This document shows, piece after piece, positions 27,167-36,231 of a DNA stretch of 64,000 nucleotides. A program made the position numbers and the translations under genes. This DNA is from Salegentibacter_A chungangensis (GTDB lineage Bacteria; Bacteroidota; Bacteroidia; Flavobacteriales; Flavobacteriaceae): the NCBI RefSeq assembly GCF_042678405.1, contig NZ_JBHTLI010000001.1, positions 1,364,001 to 1,428,000 on the forward strand. The letters run 5' to 3'. Each line of letters starts with the position of its first letter. Positions within the stretch are counted from its first letter, which is position 1. The notes under the pieces are model-generated. The model saw only the letters and a list, made by a program, of their open reading frames with translations. It had not been told where the DNA came from and did not search any database.

Positions 27167-28795
27167 TTAAGTCTGGATTACTCCAAGGTTAAAATCTTTT
27201 GTAATAGGGGCGTGATCGGCAGCTTCTATTCCCGCAGAGATCCATTTCCTGGTATCAAGCGGGCTTATAATAGCATCTGTCCATAATCTCGCCGCGGCGT
27301 AATAAGGTGAGGTTTGTTCATCGTATCTGGATTTGATCTTTTCGAACACCTCTTTTTCCTTTTCGGCATCTACTTTTTCTCCTTTTTTCTCAAGGGCAGC
27401 AGTTTCTATTTGAGCCAGTACTTTTGCTGCCTGGGTACCACCCATCACGGCAAGCTCGGCACTTGGCCAGGAAACTATAAGCCTCGGGTCGTATGCTTTT
27501 CCGCACATCGCATAATTTCCGGCCCCGTATGAGTTCCCTATGATCACTGTGAATTTAGGCACCACCGAATTACTTACAGCATTTACCATTTTCGCACCAT
27601 CTTTAATAATTCCTCCGTGTTCGCTTTTGCTTCCCACCATAAATCCGGTAACATCCTGAAGGAATACCAACGGGATCTTTTTCTGGTTACAATTAGCGAT
27701 AAACCTGGTGGCTTTATCGGCAGAGTCGGAATAGATCACCCCGCCAAACTGCATTTCACCTTTTTTGGTCTTCACGATCTTACGCTGATTGGCAACGATT
27801 CCAACAGCCCAGCCGTCGATACGTGCGTAACCGGTAATCACCGTTTGTCCGAATCCGGCCTTGTATTCTTCAAATTCCGAGTCGTCAACCAGTCTTTTAA
27901 TGATCTCCATCATGTCATACTGGTCACTTCGTTTCTTTGGCAGTATCCCGAAGATCTCCTTCTCATCTTCTTTAGGTTTTACTGCCTTTTTTCGGTTAAA
28001 ACCGGCCTTATCAAAATCCCCGATCTTATCCATAATATTCTGGATGGTTTCAAGGGCGTCTTTATCGTCTTTCGCCTTATAATCGGTCACCCCGCTGATC
28101 TCCGTGTGAGTAGTGGCACCGCCAAGGGTTTCGTTATCCACGCTTTCACCGATAGCTGCCTTTACCAGATAGCTCCCGGCAAGAAAAATACTTCCGGTCT
28201 TTTCAACGATCAGAGCTTCGTCACTCATAATCGGGAGGTAAGCTCCTCCTGCAACACAGCTTCCCATTACGGCAGCGATCTGGGTAATTCCCATACTGCT
28301 CATCACGGCATTGTTTCTGAAGATCCTTCCGAAGTGTTCTTTATCGGGGAAGATCTCATCCTGCATAGGCAGGTATACCCCGGCGCTATCTACAAGGTAA
28401 ATGATAGGAAGTCGGTTTTCAATGGCAATTTCCTGGGCTCTTAGGTTCTTCTTTCCGGTAATTGGGAACCAGGCCCCGGCTTTAACGGTAGCATCGTTGG
28501 CAACCACAATACATTGCTGGCCTTTAACGTGACCAATCTTAACCACCACACCGCCGCTTGGGCAGCCGCCGTGTTCCTCATACATTCCGTCTCCGGCAAA
28601 TGCGCCTATTTCTATAGCCTTCTTCGAATCGTCCAGTAGAAAGTCGATTCTTTCGCGGGCGGTCATCTTGCCTTTTGAATGATGTTTTTCGATACGTTTT
28701 TCACCTCCGCCGAGTTTTATTTTTTTGAGTTTATGATTAAGACTGGAAACCAGTAGTTTATTGTGGTCTTCATTCTTGTTGAAATGCATATTCAT
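27167..28795 (-). CDS. Acyl-CoA carboxylase beta (carboxyltransferase) subunit, methylcrotonyl-type
   Basis: This is the biotin-dependent carboxyltransferase beta subunit, which transfers CO2 from carboxybiotin to an acyl-CoA. The 542 residues carry both crotonase-like halves. GSCVAGGAYLPIMSDE and GGATTHTEISGVTDYKAKDD in the N-terminal half resemble the leucine-pathway methylcrotonyl-CoA carboxylase. QDVTGFMVGSKSEHGGIIKDGAKMV and GNSYGAGNYAMCGKAYDP form the second half. No biotin-carboxylase (alpha) gene is adjacent, so the partner must be elsewhere. Propionyl-CoA carboxylase is the main alternative, and the HTEISGVTD segment favours the MCC branch. Confidence 0.85.
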   Translation of the reverse strand: MNMHFNKNEDHNKLLVSSLNHKLKKIKLGGGEKRIEKHHSKGKMTARERIDFLLDDSKKAIEIGAFAGDGMYEEHGGCPSGGVVVKIGHVKGQQCIVVANDATVKAGAWFPITGKKNLRAQEIAIENRLPIIYLVDSAGVYLPMQDEIFPDKEHFGRIFRNNAVMSSMGITQIAAVMGSCVAGGAYLPIMSDEALIVEKTGSIFLAGSYLVKAAIGESVDNETLGGATTHTEISGVTDYKAKDDKDALETIQNIMDKIGDFDKAGFNRKKAVKPKEDEKEIFGILPKKRSDQYDMMEIIKRLVDDSEFEEYKAGFGQTVITGYARIDGWAVGIVANQRKIVKTKKGEMQFGGVIYSDSADKATRFIANCNQKKIPLVFLQDVTGFMVGSKSEHGGIIKDGAKMVNAVSNSVVPKFTVIIGNSYGAGNYAMCGKAYDPRLIVSWPSAELAVMGGTQAAKVLAQIETAALEKKGEKVDAEKEKEVFEKIKSRYDEQTSPYYAAARLWTDAIISPLDTRKWISAGIEAADHAPITKDFNLGVIQT

Positions 28796-28976
28796 ATTTA
28801 TGTTTTTGTCGGTAGTTATGATTTCAGCTAAAAAAATCTAATAAAAATGCAAATTTCTGCTTAATTTATACAGGAATCCTAATCTTAGGAGCATTTTAGG
28901 CTAAAATACAAAATCGAAATCATAAGCAGTTTGCTTGAGATATTAAAATAGCCTGCTTTTAGAAAACTTTTTGAAA

Positions 28977-29156
28977 ATGAAATTGAATAAGAATACCATT
29001 TTTGGCTGGGCCTCATTTATTATGTTCCTTATAGGGGCTGCCCTGGTTTTGTTGGGAGTCTTAAAATACCTAGATTATGCCATTGGATTTTCGGTGACGG
29101 GGATCGGGTTCTTTGCGATCTCCTGGGTGTTTAATGCCCTTAAAGGCCGGGTTTAA
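28977..29156 (+). CDS. Small membrane protein (CAL67264-like)
   Basis: This is a 59-residue protein with two hydrophobic helices (about 8-27 and 33-50) and a basic end, NALKGRV. It resembles a small flavobacterial membrane family named after a Gramella locus (CAL67264), by memory of the sequence pattern. ATG 28977 is preferred to the TTG six bases upstream. It is 9 bases ahead of the DinB gene and is probably co-transcribed with it. Function unknown. Confidence 0.65.
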   Translation: MKLNKNTIFGWASFIMFLIGAALVLLGVLKYLDYAIGFSVTGIGFFAISWVFNALKGRV

Positions 29157-29165
29157 AGCTTGTTT

Positions 29166-29642
29166 ATGGAAAAAGAGAAAAAGTTACGGGAACAATTGGT
29201 AAAACACTTAAAAGGAGGAGAGGCCTTTAATCCGATAGATGACTTTCTGGAGGATATGCCTTTTGAAAAGCTTGGGATAAGACCGGACGGTCTTCCGTAT
29301 TCCTTTTATGAGGTTTTCTATCATATTGTATTTGCTCAGAAGGATATTCTTGAATTTTCTATCGCCGGGTCTTATACAACTTCCACCTGGCCCGATGATT
29401 ACTGGCCAAAGGAGCAGCAACCAAAGAATGAAGAGGACTGGGAAAGGCTGAAAAAGGAATATTTTGATGATCGTCTGGAATTGGAGGAGTTTCTTCTTGA
29501 CCTTAATAACGGTCTGCTGGAACCGGTTAAAAATGCCGAACATCAAAGTCTTTTCAGGGAAGTGATGCTGGTGGTGGAACATACAGCATACCATAGCGGG
29601 CAATTATTGATCATTCAGCGTTTGCTCGGACTTCGCAAGTAG
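29166..29642 (+). CDS. DinB-family four-helix protein
   Basis: This is a 158-residue helical-bundle protein of the DinB/YfiT superfamily (metal-dependent thiol S-transferase fold). The putative metal ligands are a His in EVFYHIVFAQ (about 53) and two in VVEHTAYHSGQLLII (about 138 and 142), giving the usual three-His set. No specific substrate is suggested. ATG 29166 is chosen; the upstream TTG at 29160 would add two residues. It follows the small membrane protein gene with a 9-base gap. Confidence 0.85.
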   Translation: MEKEKKLREQLVKHLKGGEAFNPIDDFLEDMPFEKLGIRPDGLPYSFYEVFYHIVFAQKDILEFSIAGSYTTSTWPDDYWPKEQQPKNEEDWERLKKEYFDDRLELEEFLLDLNNGLLEPVKNAEHQSLFREVMLVVEHTAYHSGQLLIIQRLLGLRK

Positions 29643-29749
29643 ATCTTTAATGCAGGAATCTCGGTTTATTTTAAGATATTTGCAGAGAAATTTAAGGGAC
29701 CTGCAGACTGGTCTTTAATTTATTATACAGACATTAAAATATAAGTAAT

Positions 29750-31441
29750 ATGGCAGATGATAAAAAGGTGATTTTTTCGATGTCGGGATTAACAAAAACC
29801 TTTCCCAGAGCAAATACACCTGTTTTAAAAAATATTTACCTGAGTTTTTTCTACGGCGCAAAGATCGGGATCCTTGGTCTTAACGGTTCTGGTAAATCTA
29901 CTTTGCTTCGAATAATTGCGGGTGAGGACAAAAATTATCAGGGAGATGTGGTTTTTTCCCCCGGTTATTCGGTGGGTTTCCTGGAGCAGGAGCCTAAGCT
30001 GGATGAAGACAAGACCGTGCTGGAAGTTGTGAAAGAAGGAGTTGCTGAAACGGTTGCTATTCTTGATGAATACAATAAGATAAATGATATGTTCGGTCTT
30101 CCTGAAGTTTATGAGGATGCCGATAAAATGCAAAAACTGATGGATAAGCAGGCGAAGCTTCAGGATGAAATTGATGCTTCTAATGCCTGGGAACTGGATA
30201 CCAAGCTGGAGATTGCGATGGATGCCCTTAGAACCCCTGAAGCCGATAAGAAGATTTCGGTACTTTCGGGAGGGGAAAGAAGAAGGGTTGCGCTATGCAG
30301 ATTGTTACTGCAGGAACCTGATATTTTACTTCTGGATGAGCCTACCAACCACCTTGATGCCGAGTCGGTACACTGGCTGGAGCACCACCTGGCGCAATAT
30401 AAAGGAACCGTTATCGCCGTAACTCACGACCGTTACTTCCTTGATAACGTTGCCGGTTGGATTCTGGAACTGGATAGAGGGGAAGGTATTCCGTGGAAAG
30501 GAAACTATTCTTCTTGGCTTGATCAGAAATCCAAGCGTCTTGCACAGGAACAAAAGCAGGCGAGTAAACGTCAGAAAACACTTGAGCGGGAGCTGGAATG
30601 GGCAAAGATGAACCCTAAGGGACGTCAGACCAAACAAAAGGCCCGTTTGAACAATTATGATAAACTGCTGAACCAGGATCAGAAGAAAATGGATGAGCAG
30701 CTGGAGATCTATATCCCTAATGGCCCAAGACTGGGTACAAACGTGATCGAAGCGAATGGGGTAAGCAAAGCTTTCGGAGATAAATTGCTTTATGAAGACC
30801 TGAACTTTAAATTACCACAGGCAGGAATTGTTGGTATTATCGGGCCTAACGGTGCGGGAAAGACCACCATTTTCAAGATGATTATGGGCGAAGAGGAGCC
30901 GGACAAAGGAAGCTTTGAAGTTGGGGAAACCGCTAAGATCGCTTATGTAGATCAGAGCCACTCTAATATAGATCCTGAAAAGACCATCTGGCAGAACTTC
31001 AGTGATGAGCAGGAATTAATTATGATGGGTGGCCGTCAGGTGAATTCAAGAGCTTATCTAAGCCGATTCAACTTTAGCGGAAGTGAACAGAACAAAAAAG
31101 TGAGTATGTTATCCGGAGGGGAACGTAACCGTTTACACCTGGCGATGACACTTAAAGAAGAAGGGAATGTCCTGTTGCTGGATGAGCCTACCAACGACCT
31201 TGATGTGAACACCCTGAGGGCACTTGAAGAAGGGCTTGAGAACTTTGCGGGTTGTGCGGTGGTGATCTCTCACGACCGTTGGTTCCTGGACAGGGTGTGT
31301 ACCCATATCCTTGCATTTGAAGGAGATTCTCAGGTGTATTTCTTCGAAGGAAGCTTCTCAGATTATGAAGAGAACAAGAAGAAACGCCTTGGCGGAGATG
31401 TGATGCCGAAGCGTATCAAGTACAAGAAACTTGTTAGATAA
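29750..31441 (+). CDS. ettA: Energy-dependent translational throttle protein EttA (ABC-F)
   Basis: This is a ribosome-associated ABC-F ATPase that gates the first elongation step according to ATP/ADP state. It has 563 residues with two nucleotide-binding domains: GLNGSGKST near 42-50, LSGGERRRVALC and LLLDEPTNHLD in the first, and GPNGAGKTT, LSGGERNRLHLA and LLLDEPTNDLD in the second. The linker (about 240-330, WAKMNPKGRQTKQKARLNNYDKL) and the EttA-type arm fit the EttA subfamily rather than drug-resistance ABC-F. It ends at a terminator shared with the convergent DUF1456 gene. Confidence 0.95.
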   Translation: MADDKKVIFSMSGLTKTFPRANTPVLKNIYLSFFYGAKIGILGLNGSGKSTLLRIIAGEDKNYQGDVVFSPGYSVGFLEQEPKLDEDKTVLEVVKEGVAETVAILDEYNKINDMFGLPEVYEDADKMQKLMDKQAKLQDEIDASNAWELDTKLEIAMDALRTPEADKKISVLSGGERRRVALCRLLLQEPDILLLDEPTNHLDAESVHWLEHHLAQYKGTVIAVTHDRYFLDNVAGWILELDRGEGIPWKGNYSSWLDQKSKRLAQEQKQASKRQKTLERELEWAKMNPKGRQTKQKARLNNYDKLLNQDQKKMDEQLEIYIPNGPRLGTNVIEANGVSKAFGDKLLYEDLNFKLPQAGIVGIIGPNGAGKTTIFKMIMGEEEPDKGSFEVGETAKIAYVDQSHSNIDPEKTIWQNFSDEQELIMMGGRQVNSRAYLSRFNFSGSEQNKKVSMLSGGERNRLHLAMTLKEEGNVLLLDEPTNDLDVNTLRALEEGLENFAGCAVVISHDRWFLDRVCTHILAFEGDSQVYFFEGSFSDYEENKKKRLGGDVMPKRIKYKKLVR

Positions 31442-31448
31442 TAAATTA

Positions 31449-31475
31449 AAAACCCCTCAGTTACTGAGGGGTTTT
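31449..31475. terminator. Bidirectional terminator overlapping the DUF1456 coding end
   Basis: AAAACCCCTCAG pairs with its complement over 12 bp around the loop TTA. The loop is the TAA stop of the minus-strand gene, and the right arm encodes its last codons (Lys-Thr-Pro-Gln). T-runs occur on both sides, so it can serve ettA and the DUF1456 gene. Confidence 0.85.
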
Positions 31476-31721
31476 TTCTTGTTTTTCTTTTTTTGGAGGC
31501 ATTGGTCCGCGGAGGTGAATTATAAGTCCGTTAAGGAAGTTCCTTAGAAACTGGTCTCCACATTCCACATATTTAGGATGATCTTCCTTTCTGAAGATCG
31601 CTCCCAGTTCACTCTTGGTTACTTTAAAATCTACAAGGGCGCATATCTTTACTATGTCGTCATCACGAAGTTTATGTGCAACCCTTAGTTTTTTGAATAT
31701 ATCATTGTTTGTTAATCCCAT
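31461..31721 (-). CDS. DUF1456 protein, single-repeat form
   Basis: This is an 86-residue protein with one YehS/DUF1456 helical repeat: LTNNDIFKKLRVAHKLRDDDIVKICAL and KSELGAIFRKEDHPKYVECGDQFLRNFLNGL. Enterobacterial members carry two such repeats (about 150 residues), so this is a half-length variant, with a basic low-complexity tail (PPKKEKQEKTPQ). The function of the family is unknown. Its last codons and stop lie inside the ettA terminator hairpin. Confidence 0.85.
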   Translation of the reverse strand: MGLTNNDIFKKLRVAHKLRDDDIVKICALVDFKVTKSELGAIFRKEDHPKYVECGDQFLRNFLNGLIIHLRGPMPPKKEKQEKTPQ

Positions 31722-31746
31722 ACTGCAAAAGTAAGCTTTTTCATTT

Positions 31747-33042
31747 TCAGGAAATCTGTAATTTCAGGTTAAATTTTTCTCCGTAGGCTTCAAGAACCTT
31801 GCGGTCTGTTTTATTTATTAATTCACGGCCCGCATCATTAAAAAGTGTTTCAGCGGCTTCGATTACTGAATTGTGATAGGAGTCTGACTGTGCCGGTTTA
31901 TTATTAAGGTAGATTAACATTTCTCCTAATTTCTGAACCAGGATAATGTCGTGCTTGCAATAGGTGCGAATGGAAGCCATTACATTATATAGTAACTCAT
32001 CAAAGCTAACGGCACTCAGCTTTAAATAAGCACTATTATCACGAATGATATAAGATTCGTCATTTTTCTGCATTCTTAACCCGAAAAGTTCTGTGAGGTA
32101 ATCTATTCCGTTAAGGGCGGTTCCGGGGTCGTTAATTCCCGGGGACATGGCTTTCACAATGATTTCTGTGATCTGTTTGAAGGCCAGAACATAGTTATCT
32201 TCCACAAGTTCTCCCCTGGAAAATATGAAATTGCTAAGGATTTGGTCTACAGTGCTTTCTTCAAGTTCTTTCCTGCATCTGAATACCGGTGTGTCTTCCA
32301 AAACGAAAATCCCCTTTACGGGAATGATCTCGAGCTGGGTATCGTGTTGTTCGCAAATGTCTACCAGGTAGTTTAGGGATACATTCTGAAAATAACCGCT
32401 TTTTTTGGTGTTATAAACGATCCAGTTATCGGTTGAAGGAAATTCCGCTTCCGTTTTTTCGCTTTCTATAAGTTTATTCAGTCTTTTTTTAGCGGTGTGA
32501 TAGATTCCGTCAAGGATGTTGTTGATCTGGATACTTTGAGAAATATTATGGATAAAATAGATGAAGGCCCATATGCAGATCACCGTAAAAATAATTCCTA
32601 TAAGTACGGCGAATCCCGGAACCTGGTATTTCTCCCCCGAAGGCTGAATGGAAACTGCAATAAAGATGCAGTATAAGATTGTCGCTAAATATGTACCAAG
32701 AATGATCTGATGTCTTTTGTCTGAAATAAGCCCCGGTAGAAGCCTTGGGGAATAATTCGTTGAGGCCTGGTTCAGCAGTACCATCACCATAGAAAAACTA
32801 AAAACCATCATAGAGATAAGTCCGGTGATGCAGGCGCTTAAAATGGTTAGAGCAGTGTCCCCGTTGTTAACCACCAATGAGGGGAAGGAATCCATCAGGT
32901 ACTTAGAAACACCTCTTTTTTCCAAATACATCATGGTAAAAGCTAACAGGAATCCTAAGATGGCAAACAGAGACGGGTAGAATGCAATTTTGCTTTGGAG
33001 TGTCTTGAGGAATGAGAGAATGCGGTTTAGGAGGTATTTCAT
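31747..33042 (-). CDS. DUF2254 integral membrane protein
   Basis: This 431-residue protein has four hydrophobic helices within the first ~190 residues (AFYPSLFAILGFLLAF, LTILSACITGLISMMVFSFSMVMVL, HQIILGTYLATILYCIFI, FAVLIGIIFTVICIWAFIYFI). A large cytoplasmic domain follows. The pattern matches the DUF2254 family. The start is placed at ATG 33042 (MKYLLNRILSF); the frame extends 26 residues further to 33120. Its 3' neighbour is the DUF1456 gene in the same orientation with a 25-base gap. Function unknown. Confidence 0.82.
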   Translation of the reverse strand: MKYLLNRILSFLKTLQSKIAFYPSLFAILGFLLAFTMMYLEKRGVSKYLMDSFPSLVVNNGDTALTILSACITGLISMMVFSFSMVMVLLNQASTNYSPRLLPGLISDKRHQIILGTYLATILYCIFIAVSIQPSGEKYQVPGFAVLIGIIFTVICIWAFIYFIHNISQSIQINNILDGIYHTAKKRLNKLIESEKTEAEFPSTDNWIVYNTKKSGYFQNVSLNYLVDICEQHDTQLEIIPVKGIFVLEDTPVFRCRKELEESTVDQILSNFIFSRGELVEDNYVLAFKQITEIIVKAMSPGINDPGTALNGIDYLTELFGLRMQKNDESYIIRDNSAYLKLSAVSFDELLYNVMASIRTYCKHDIILVQKLGEMLIYLNNKPAQSDSYHNSVIEAAETLFNDAGRELINKTDRKVLEAYGEKFNLKLQIS

Positions 33043-33233
33043 TAGGAAGTCTTTATTTGATAAAGTTAACAGAAAGTAGCTCTGAAGGGTTTTAAATATA
33101 TCATAAATAAAAAATGTCAAAAAGGCAGTTTTTAATTCGTTAGATAAGTCAAAAAGTCAGTCATATTTGAATGGAACTTAAATTGCTATACGAAAAATGA
33201 AATCAATAATAATAAACTTAAAAATATAAAGCT

Positions 33234-33677
33234 ATGAGTTTAATTAAAAGAAATGAGGCCAATTGGCTGCCTTCAGTTTTCGACGATATGTTCAGAACTG
33301 ACTGGTTAGGAGGAACAACAAATGTGAACAGCATTGGGACCAGCATTCCTGCTGTGAACATTCAGGAAAGCGACGATAATTTTATGGTGGCTGTAGCCGC
33401 TCCCGGTAAGACCAAGGAAGATTTTGACATCGAACTTGATAATGATGTACTGACCATATCTTCTGAAGAAAAAAGAGAAAATGAAACTACCGAGAAGAAC
33501 GGAAGATTTACAAGAAAGGAATTTAGTTACAGCAACTTTAAACGTGCATTCAGCCTGCCTGATTCGGTAGACAGTGAGAAGATCTCTGCGGCTTATAACA
33601 ACGGAGTTCTTGAGATCACCCTGCCTAAGCGTGAAGAAGCTAAAGTTCAGGCAAAACGAATGATTGAAATTTCATAA
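33234..33677 (+). CDS. Hsp20/alpha-crystallin small heat-shock protein
   Basis: This is a 147-residue ATP-independent holdase chaperone. The alpha-crystallin domain spans about 40-140: PAVNIQESDDNFMVAVAAPG, DVLTISSEEKRE, and the C-terminal NGVLEITLPKREEAK with the LP-type motif and a short tail ending RMIEIS. The C-terminal IxI-like motif is IEIS. An A/T-rich leader precedes it. It is monocistronic, ending at the strong hairpin at 33703. It is the last conserved gene before the AT-rich cassette. Confidence 0.93.
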   Translation: MSLIKRNEANWLPSVFDDMFRTDWLGGTTNVNSIGTSIPAVNIQESDDNFMVAVAAPGKTKEDFDIELDNDVLTISSEEKRENETTEKNGRFTRKEFSYSNFKRAFSLPDSVDSEKISAAYNNGVLEITLPKREEAKVQAKRMIEIS

Positions 33678-33702
33678 TTGAGTTTGATTTAGTAGGTTAG
33701 TT

Positions 33703-33728
33703 AAAAGCGCCGGGTTCCCGGCGCTTTT
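33703..33728 (+). terminator. Terminator of hsp20
   Basis: AAAAGCGCCGGG pairs with CCCGGCGCTTTT over 12 bp around TT, followed by a T-run. The paralogue remnant at 33735 begins right beyond it. Confidence 0.92.
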
Positions 33729-33734
33729 TTATTT

Positions 33735-33775
33735 CCTATCAATATCCATCGGTATCCTGCACTTTGGATCACCAT
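33735..33775 (-). pseudogene. C-terminal remnant of a VGIG/YGI surface-protein paralogue
   Basis: These 41 bases match 39810-39850, the 3' end of the intact surface-protein gene, at 37 of 41 positions (hand alignment), in the same orientation. Read on the minus strand they give MVIQSAGYRWILIG, against MMIQSAGNRWILIG in the intact gene. No further matching sequence was seen upstream: an in-frame TAG precedes the fragment, and the stop codon present in the intact copy is lost. The remnant sits between the hsp20 terminator and the AT-rich catabolic cassette, and forms a direct repeat with the other end of that cassette. Confidence 0.75.
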
Positions 33776-33827
33776 CTCCTAAAATCAATCGGATTGCGGG
33801 AGAATCACTTATAAAAATTCGGATAAA

Positions 33828-33856
33828 TTAGTTTTAATACCTCAGGGTATGACTAA
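33828..33856. promoter_or_regulatory. Dyad upstream of iorA (possible operator)
   Basis: TTAGT and ACTAA flank an inner ATACC-TCAG-GGTAT hairpin, giving a two-step imperfect inverted repeat about 115 bases before iorA. It could be an operator or a short structured leader. No regulator gene is adjacent, so this is tentative. Confidence 0.25.
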
Positions 33857-33969
33857 AATCATACTCTATAAAACCTGATCCTTTTAAATTAGTCTGTACA
33901 ACTAAATGTGTTTTTTGAAATGCCCCGTTATTGACAGGGTGTTCCAGCCGACCAACAAACATTGACCAG

Positions 33970-35583
33970 ATGAAAAGTTTATTATTAGGCAATGAAGCAC
34001 TTGCTCAGGGCGCTATTGACGCGGGATTGTCTGGGGTGTATGCCTATCCCGGCACACCTTCAACTGAAATAACCGAATATATTCAGAAATCAAAATCTGC
34101 ACAGGAATTAAAGATACATACCACGTGGTCTGTTAATGAAAAAACAGCGATGGAAGCTGCTTTAGGAATGTCCTATGTTGGTAAGAGGGCTATGGTGGTG
34201 ATGAAGCACGTAGGACTAAATGTGGCTTCAGATGTTTTTATGAATATGGCTGTTTCCGGAATTAATGGTGGACTCGTGGTTGTTGTTGCAGATGATCCTT
34301 CAATGCACTCATCGCAGAATGAACAGGATTCACGTTTTTATGGAAAATTTGCGATGATCCCAATCTTGGAACCCTCAGGTCAGCAGGAAGCCTATGATAT
34401 CATGTCTTACGCTTTTGATCTTTCCGAAGAATTAAAATTACCTGTTTTATTAAGATTGGTCACCCGTTTGTCGCACTCCCGGGCAGGTATAGAAATAAGA
34501 GAAAGGCGTAACCAGAACGATATGAATTTACCTTCGGATACATCACGATTTGCTTTGCTTCCTATGAATGCAAAAAAACAGTTTGATCTGCTGGTTAATA
34601 AAAAGGATATTCTAATCGAACATTCTGAAAATTCTTATTTAAATACATTAAAGTTAAGTGATGACAGAAGCCTGGGAATAATAGCCTGTGGGTTAGCTTA
34701 TAATTATGTAATGGAAAATATAGGAGCAGATGAATCTTCATATTCTGTTTTAAAGGTATCCCAGTATCCCTTGCCCAAGGAAAAGATAAAAACTTTATAT
34801 AAACACTGTGATGAAATTTTGGTGATAGAGGAAGGCTACCCGGTAGTAGAGGAGTTGTTACATAATTATTTTGATGAAAACGATAAGATAAAGGGAAAGT
34901 TATCTGGTGATCTACCACGAACCGGAGAACTGAACCCTAACATTGTTGGTAAATCTTTAGGCCTTTTCCAAGGTAATGTTGAGCCTGTTCCTTCATTAGT
35001 TACTCCCAGACCGCCACAGCTTTGTGAAGGTTGTGGCCACATAGACCTTTTTAATACTATAAATGAGTTAATACCTGAAATAGGAAACAAAAACGTGTTT
35101 GGAGATATTGGTTGTTATGCACTGGGAGCCTTACCACCTTTGAACAGCATCAATACCTTAATAGATATGGGAGCCTCCATAACAATGGCAAAAGGAGCTG
35201 CAGATGCGGGGCTGGAAAATGCCATAGCGGTTATCGGCGATTCTACTTTTACGCATTCCGGTATGACGGGGCTTTTGGATGCCGTGTATGAAAATTCCCC
35301 TATCACGGTTATTATTTCAGACAACTCTGCTGTTGCGATGACAGGAGCTCAGGAATCCACGGCAGTGGGAAGATTACATAAGATTTGCTTAGGAATCGGC
35401 GTTCATCCGGATCATCTTAAAACTATGGTTCCTCTAAAAAAGAATCACGAAGAAAATGTGGAATTGTTGCGAAATGAACTAAAATACAAAGGTGTTTCAG
35501 TCATTATTTCTGAAAGACCTTGTGTAAGATTATCCAGAGATCAAAAGAAAGAAATCAAGGCGAAGATTGCGGCATTAAACTAG
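33970..35583 (+). CDS. iorA: Indolepyruvate oxidoreductase subunit alpha, short form
   Basis: This is the thiamine-diphosphate subunit that decarboxylates aryl (or other) 2-oxo acids to acyl-CoA. ATG 33970 gives 537 residues. Seen are the pyrimidine-binding half with YAYPGTPSTEI (25-35), the linker domain (about 230-330), the CxxCGH motif C352-C355-H357, and the TPP/Mg segment VIGDSTF (421-427) with N452. Archaeal and many anaerobe IorA proteins continue about 70-100 residues with two [4Fe-4S] ferredoxin motifs. This one stops at SERPCVRLSRDQ...AALN with none. The sequence just after the stop does not encode a lost domain in another frame. G+C is visibly low. iorB follows after 36 bases. Confidence 0.9.
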   Translation: MKSLLLGNEALAQGAIDAGLSGVYAYPGTPSTEITEYIQKSKSAQELKIHTTWSVNEKTAMEAALGMSYVGKRAMVVMKHVGLNVASDVFMNMAVSGINGGLVVVVADDPSMHSSQNEQDSRFYGKFAMIPILEPSGQQEAYDIMSYAFDLSEELKLPVLLRLVTRLSHSRAGIEIRERRNQNDMNLPSDTSRFALLPMNAKKQFDLLVNKKDILIEHSENSYLNTLKLSDDRSLGIIACGLAYNYVMENIGADESSYSVLKVSQYPLPKEKIKTLYKHCDEILVIEEGYPVVEELLHNYFDENDKIKGKLSGDLPRTGELNPNIVGKSLGLFQGNVEPVPSLVTPRPPQLCEGCGHIDLFNTINELIPEIGNKNVFGDIGCYALGALPPLNSINTLIDMGASITMAKGAADAGLENAIAVIGDSTFTHSGMTGLLDAVYENSPITVIISDNSAVAMTGAQESTAVGRLHKICLGIGVHPDHLKTMVPLKKNHEENVELLRNELKYKGVSVIISERPCVRLSRDQKKEIKAKIAALN

Positions 35584-35619
35584 AGACTCAGATCTATTAA
35601 AAGCAAAAAATATAAACAG

Positions 35620-36231
35620 ATGAAAACAGATATTATATTATCAGGTGTTGGTGGTCAGGGGATTCTAACTATTGCCGCAGGTTTGGATACCGCTGCTTTA
35701 AGTGAAGATTTGTTCATTAAACAATCAGAAGTTCACGGGATGAGCCAACGCGGCGGTGCCGTACAATCTCACGTAAGAATATCTGATAAGGAAATATTTT
35801 CTGATCTCATTCCGGAAGGACAGGCTGATTTGATTTTATCGGTTGAACCGATGGAATTATTAAGGTATACTCCTTTTTTGAAAAAAGATGGCTGGCTGGT
35901 TACAGATTCAGAATCTTTTGTCAATACCGCCAATTACCCTGAAAGAAATGATCTGTTTGATCAAATAAAAAAACATCCGAATCATGTAATTGTAAATGCA
36001 ACAGAGATTGCAAAAACTATTGGTAATTCAAAAATTGCCAATATGGTATTACTGGGAGCAGCGTCTGCCATAATTCCTTTATCTGAAAACAGCCTGATAG
36101 AAGCTATCAGGAAATTGTTTCAGCATAAAAGTGAAAGAGTTATAAAACTAAACCTGGAAGCTTTTTATGAAGGAAAAAATGTAGCTGAAGGAATTACTGA
36201 TGTAGTTGCAAATAAACAGATTCAGGAATAA
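35620..36231 (+). CDS. iorB: Indolepyruvate oxidoreductase subunit beta
   Basis: This is the gamma-type (PFOR/KOR gamma fold) subunit that binds CoA and completes the 2-oxoacid oxidoreductase. It has 203 residues with GVGGQGILT at 9-17 and the conserved SEVHGMSQRGGAVQSHVRI segment with the MSQRGG signature. It is the second gene of the ior operon. A short A/T hairpin at 36230-36249 separates it from the convergent aminotransferase gene. Confidence 0.92.
   Translation: MKTDIILSGVGGQGILTIAAGLDTAALSEDLFIKQSEVHGMSQRGGAVQSHVRISDKEIFSDLIPEGQADLILSVEPMELLRYTPFLKKDGWLVTDSESFVNTANYPERNDLFDQIKKHPNHVIVNATEIAKTIGNSKIANMVLLGAASAIIPLSENSLIEAIRKLFQHKSERVIKLNLEAFYEGKNVAEGITDVVANKQIQE

Noticed and set aside
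27617..28444. A 275-codon open frame on the plus strand inside the acyl-CoA carboxylase gene
   Set aside because: It is a shadow of the conserved minus-strand gene, has no family resemblance and no start signal of its own.
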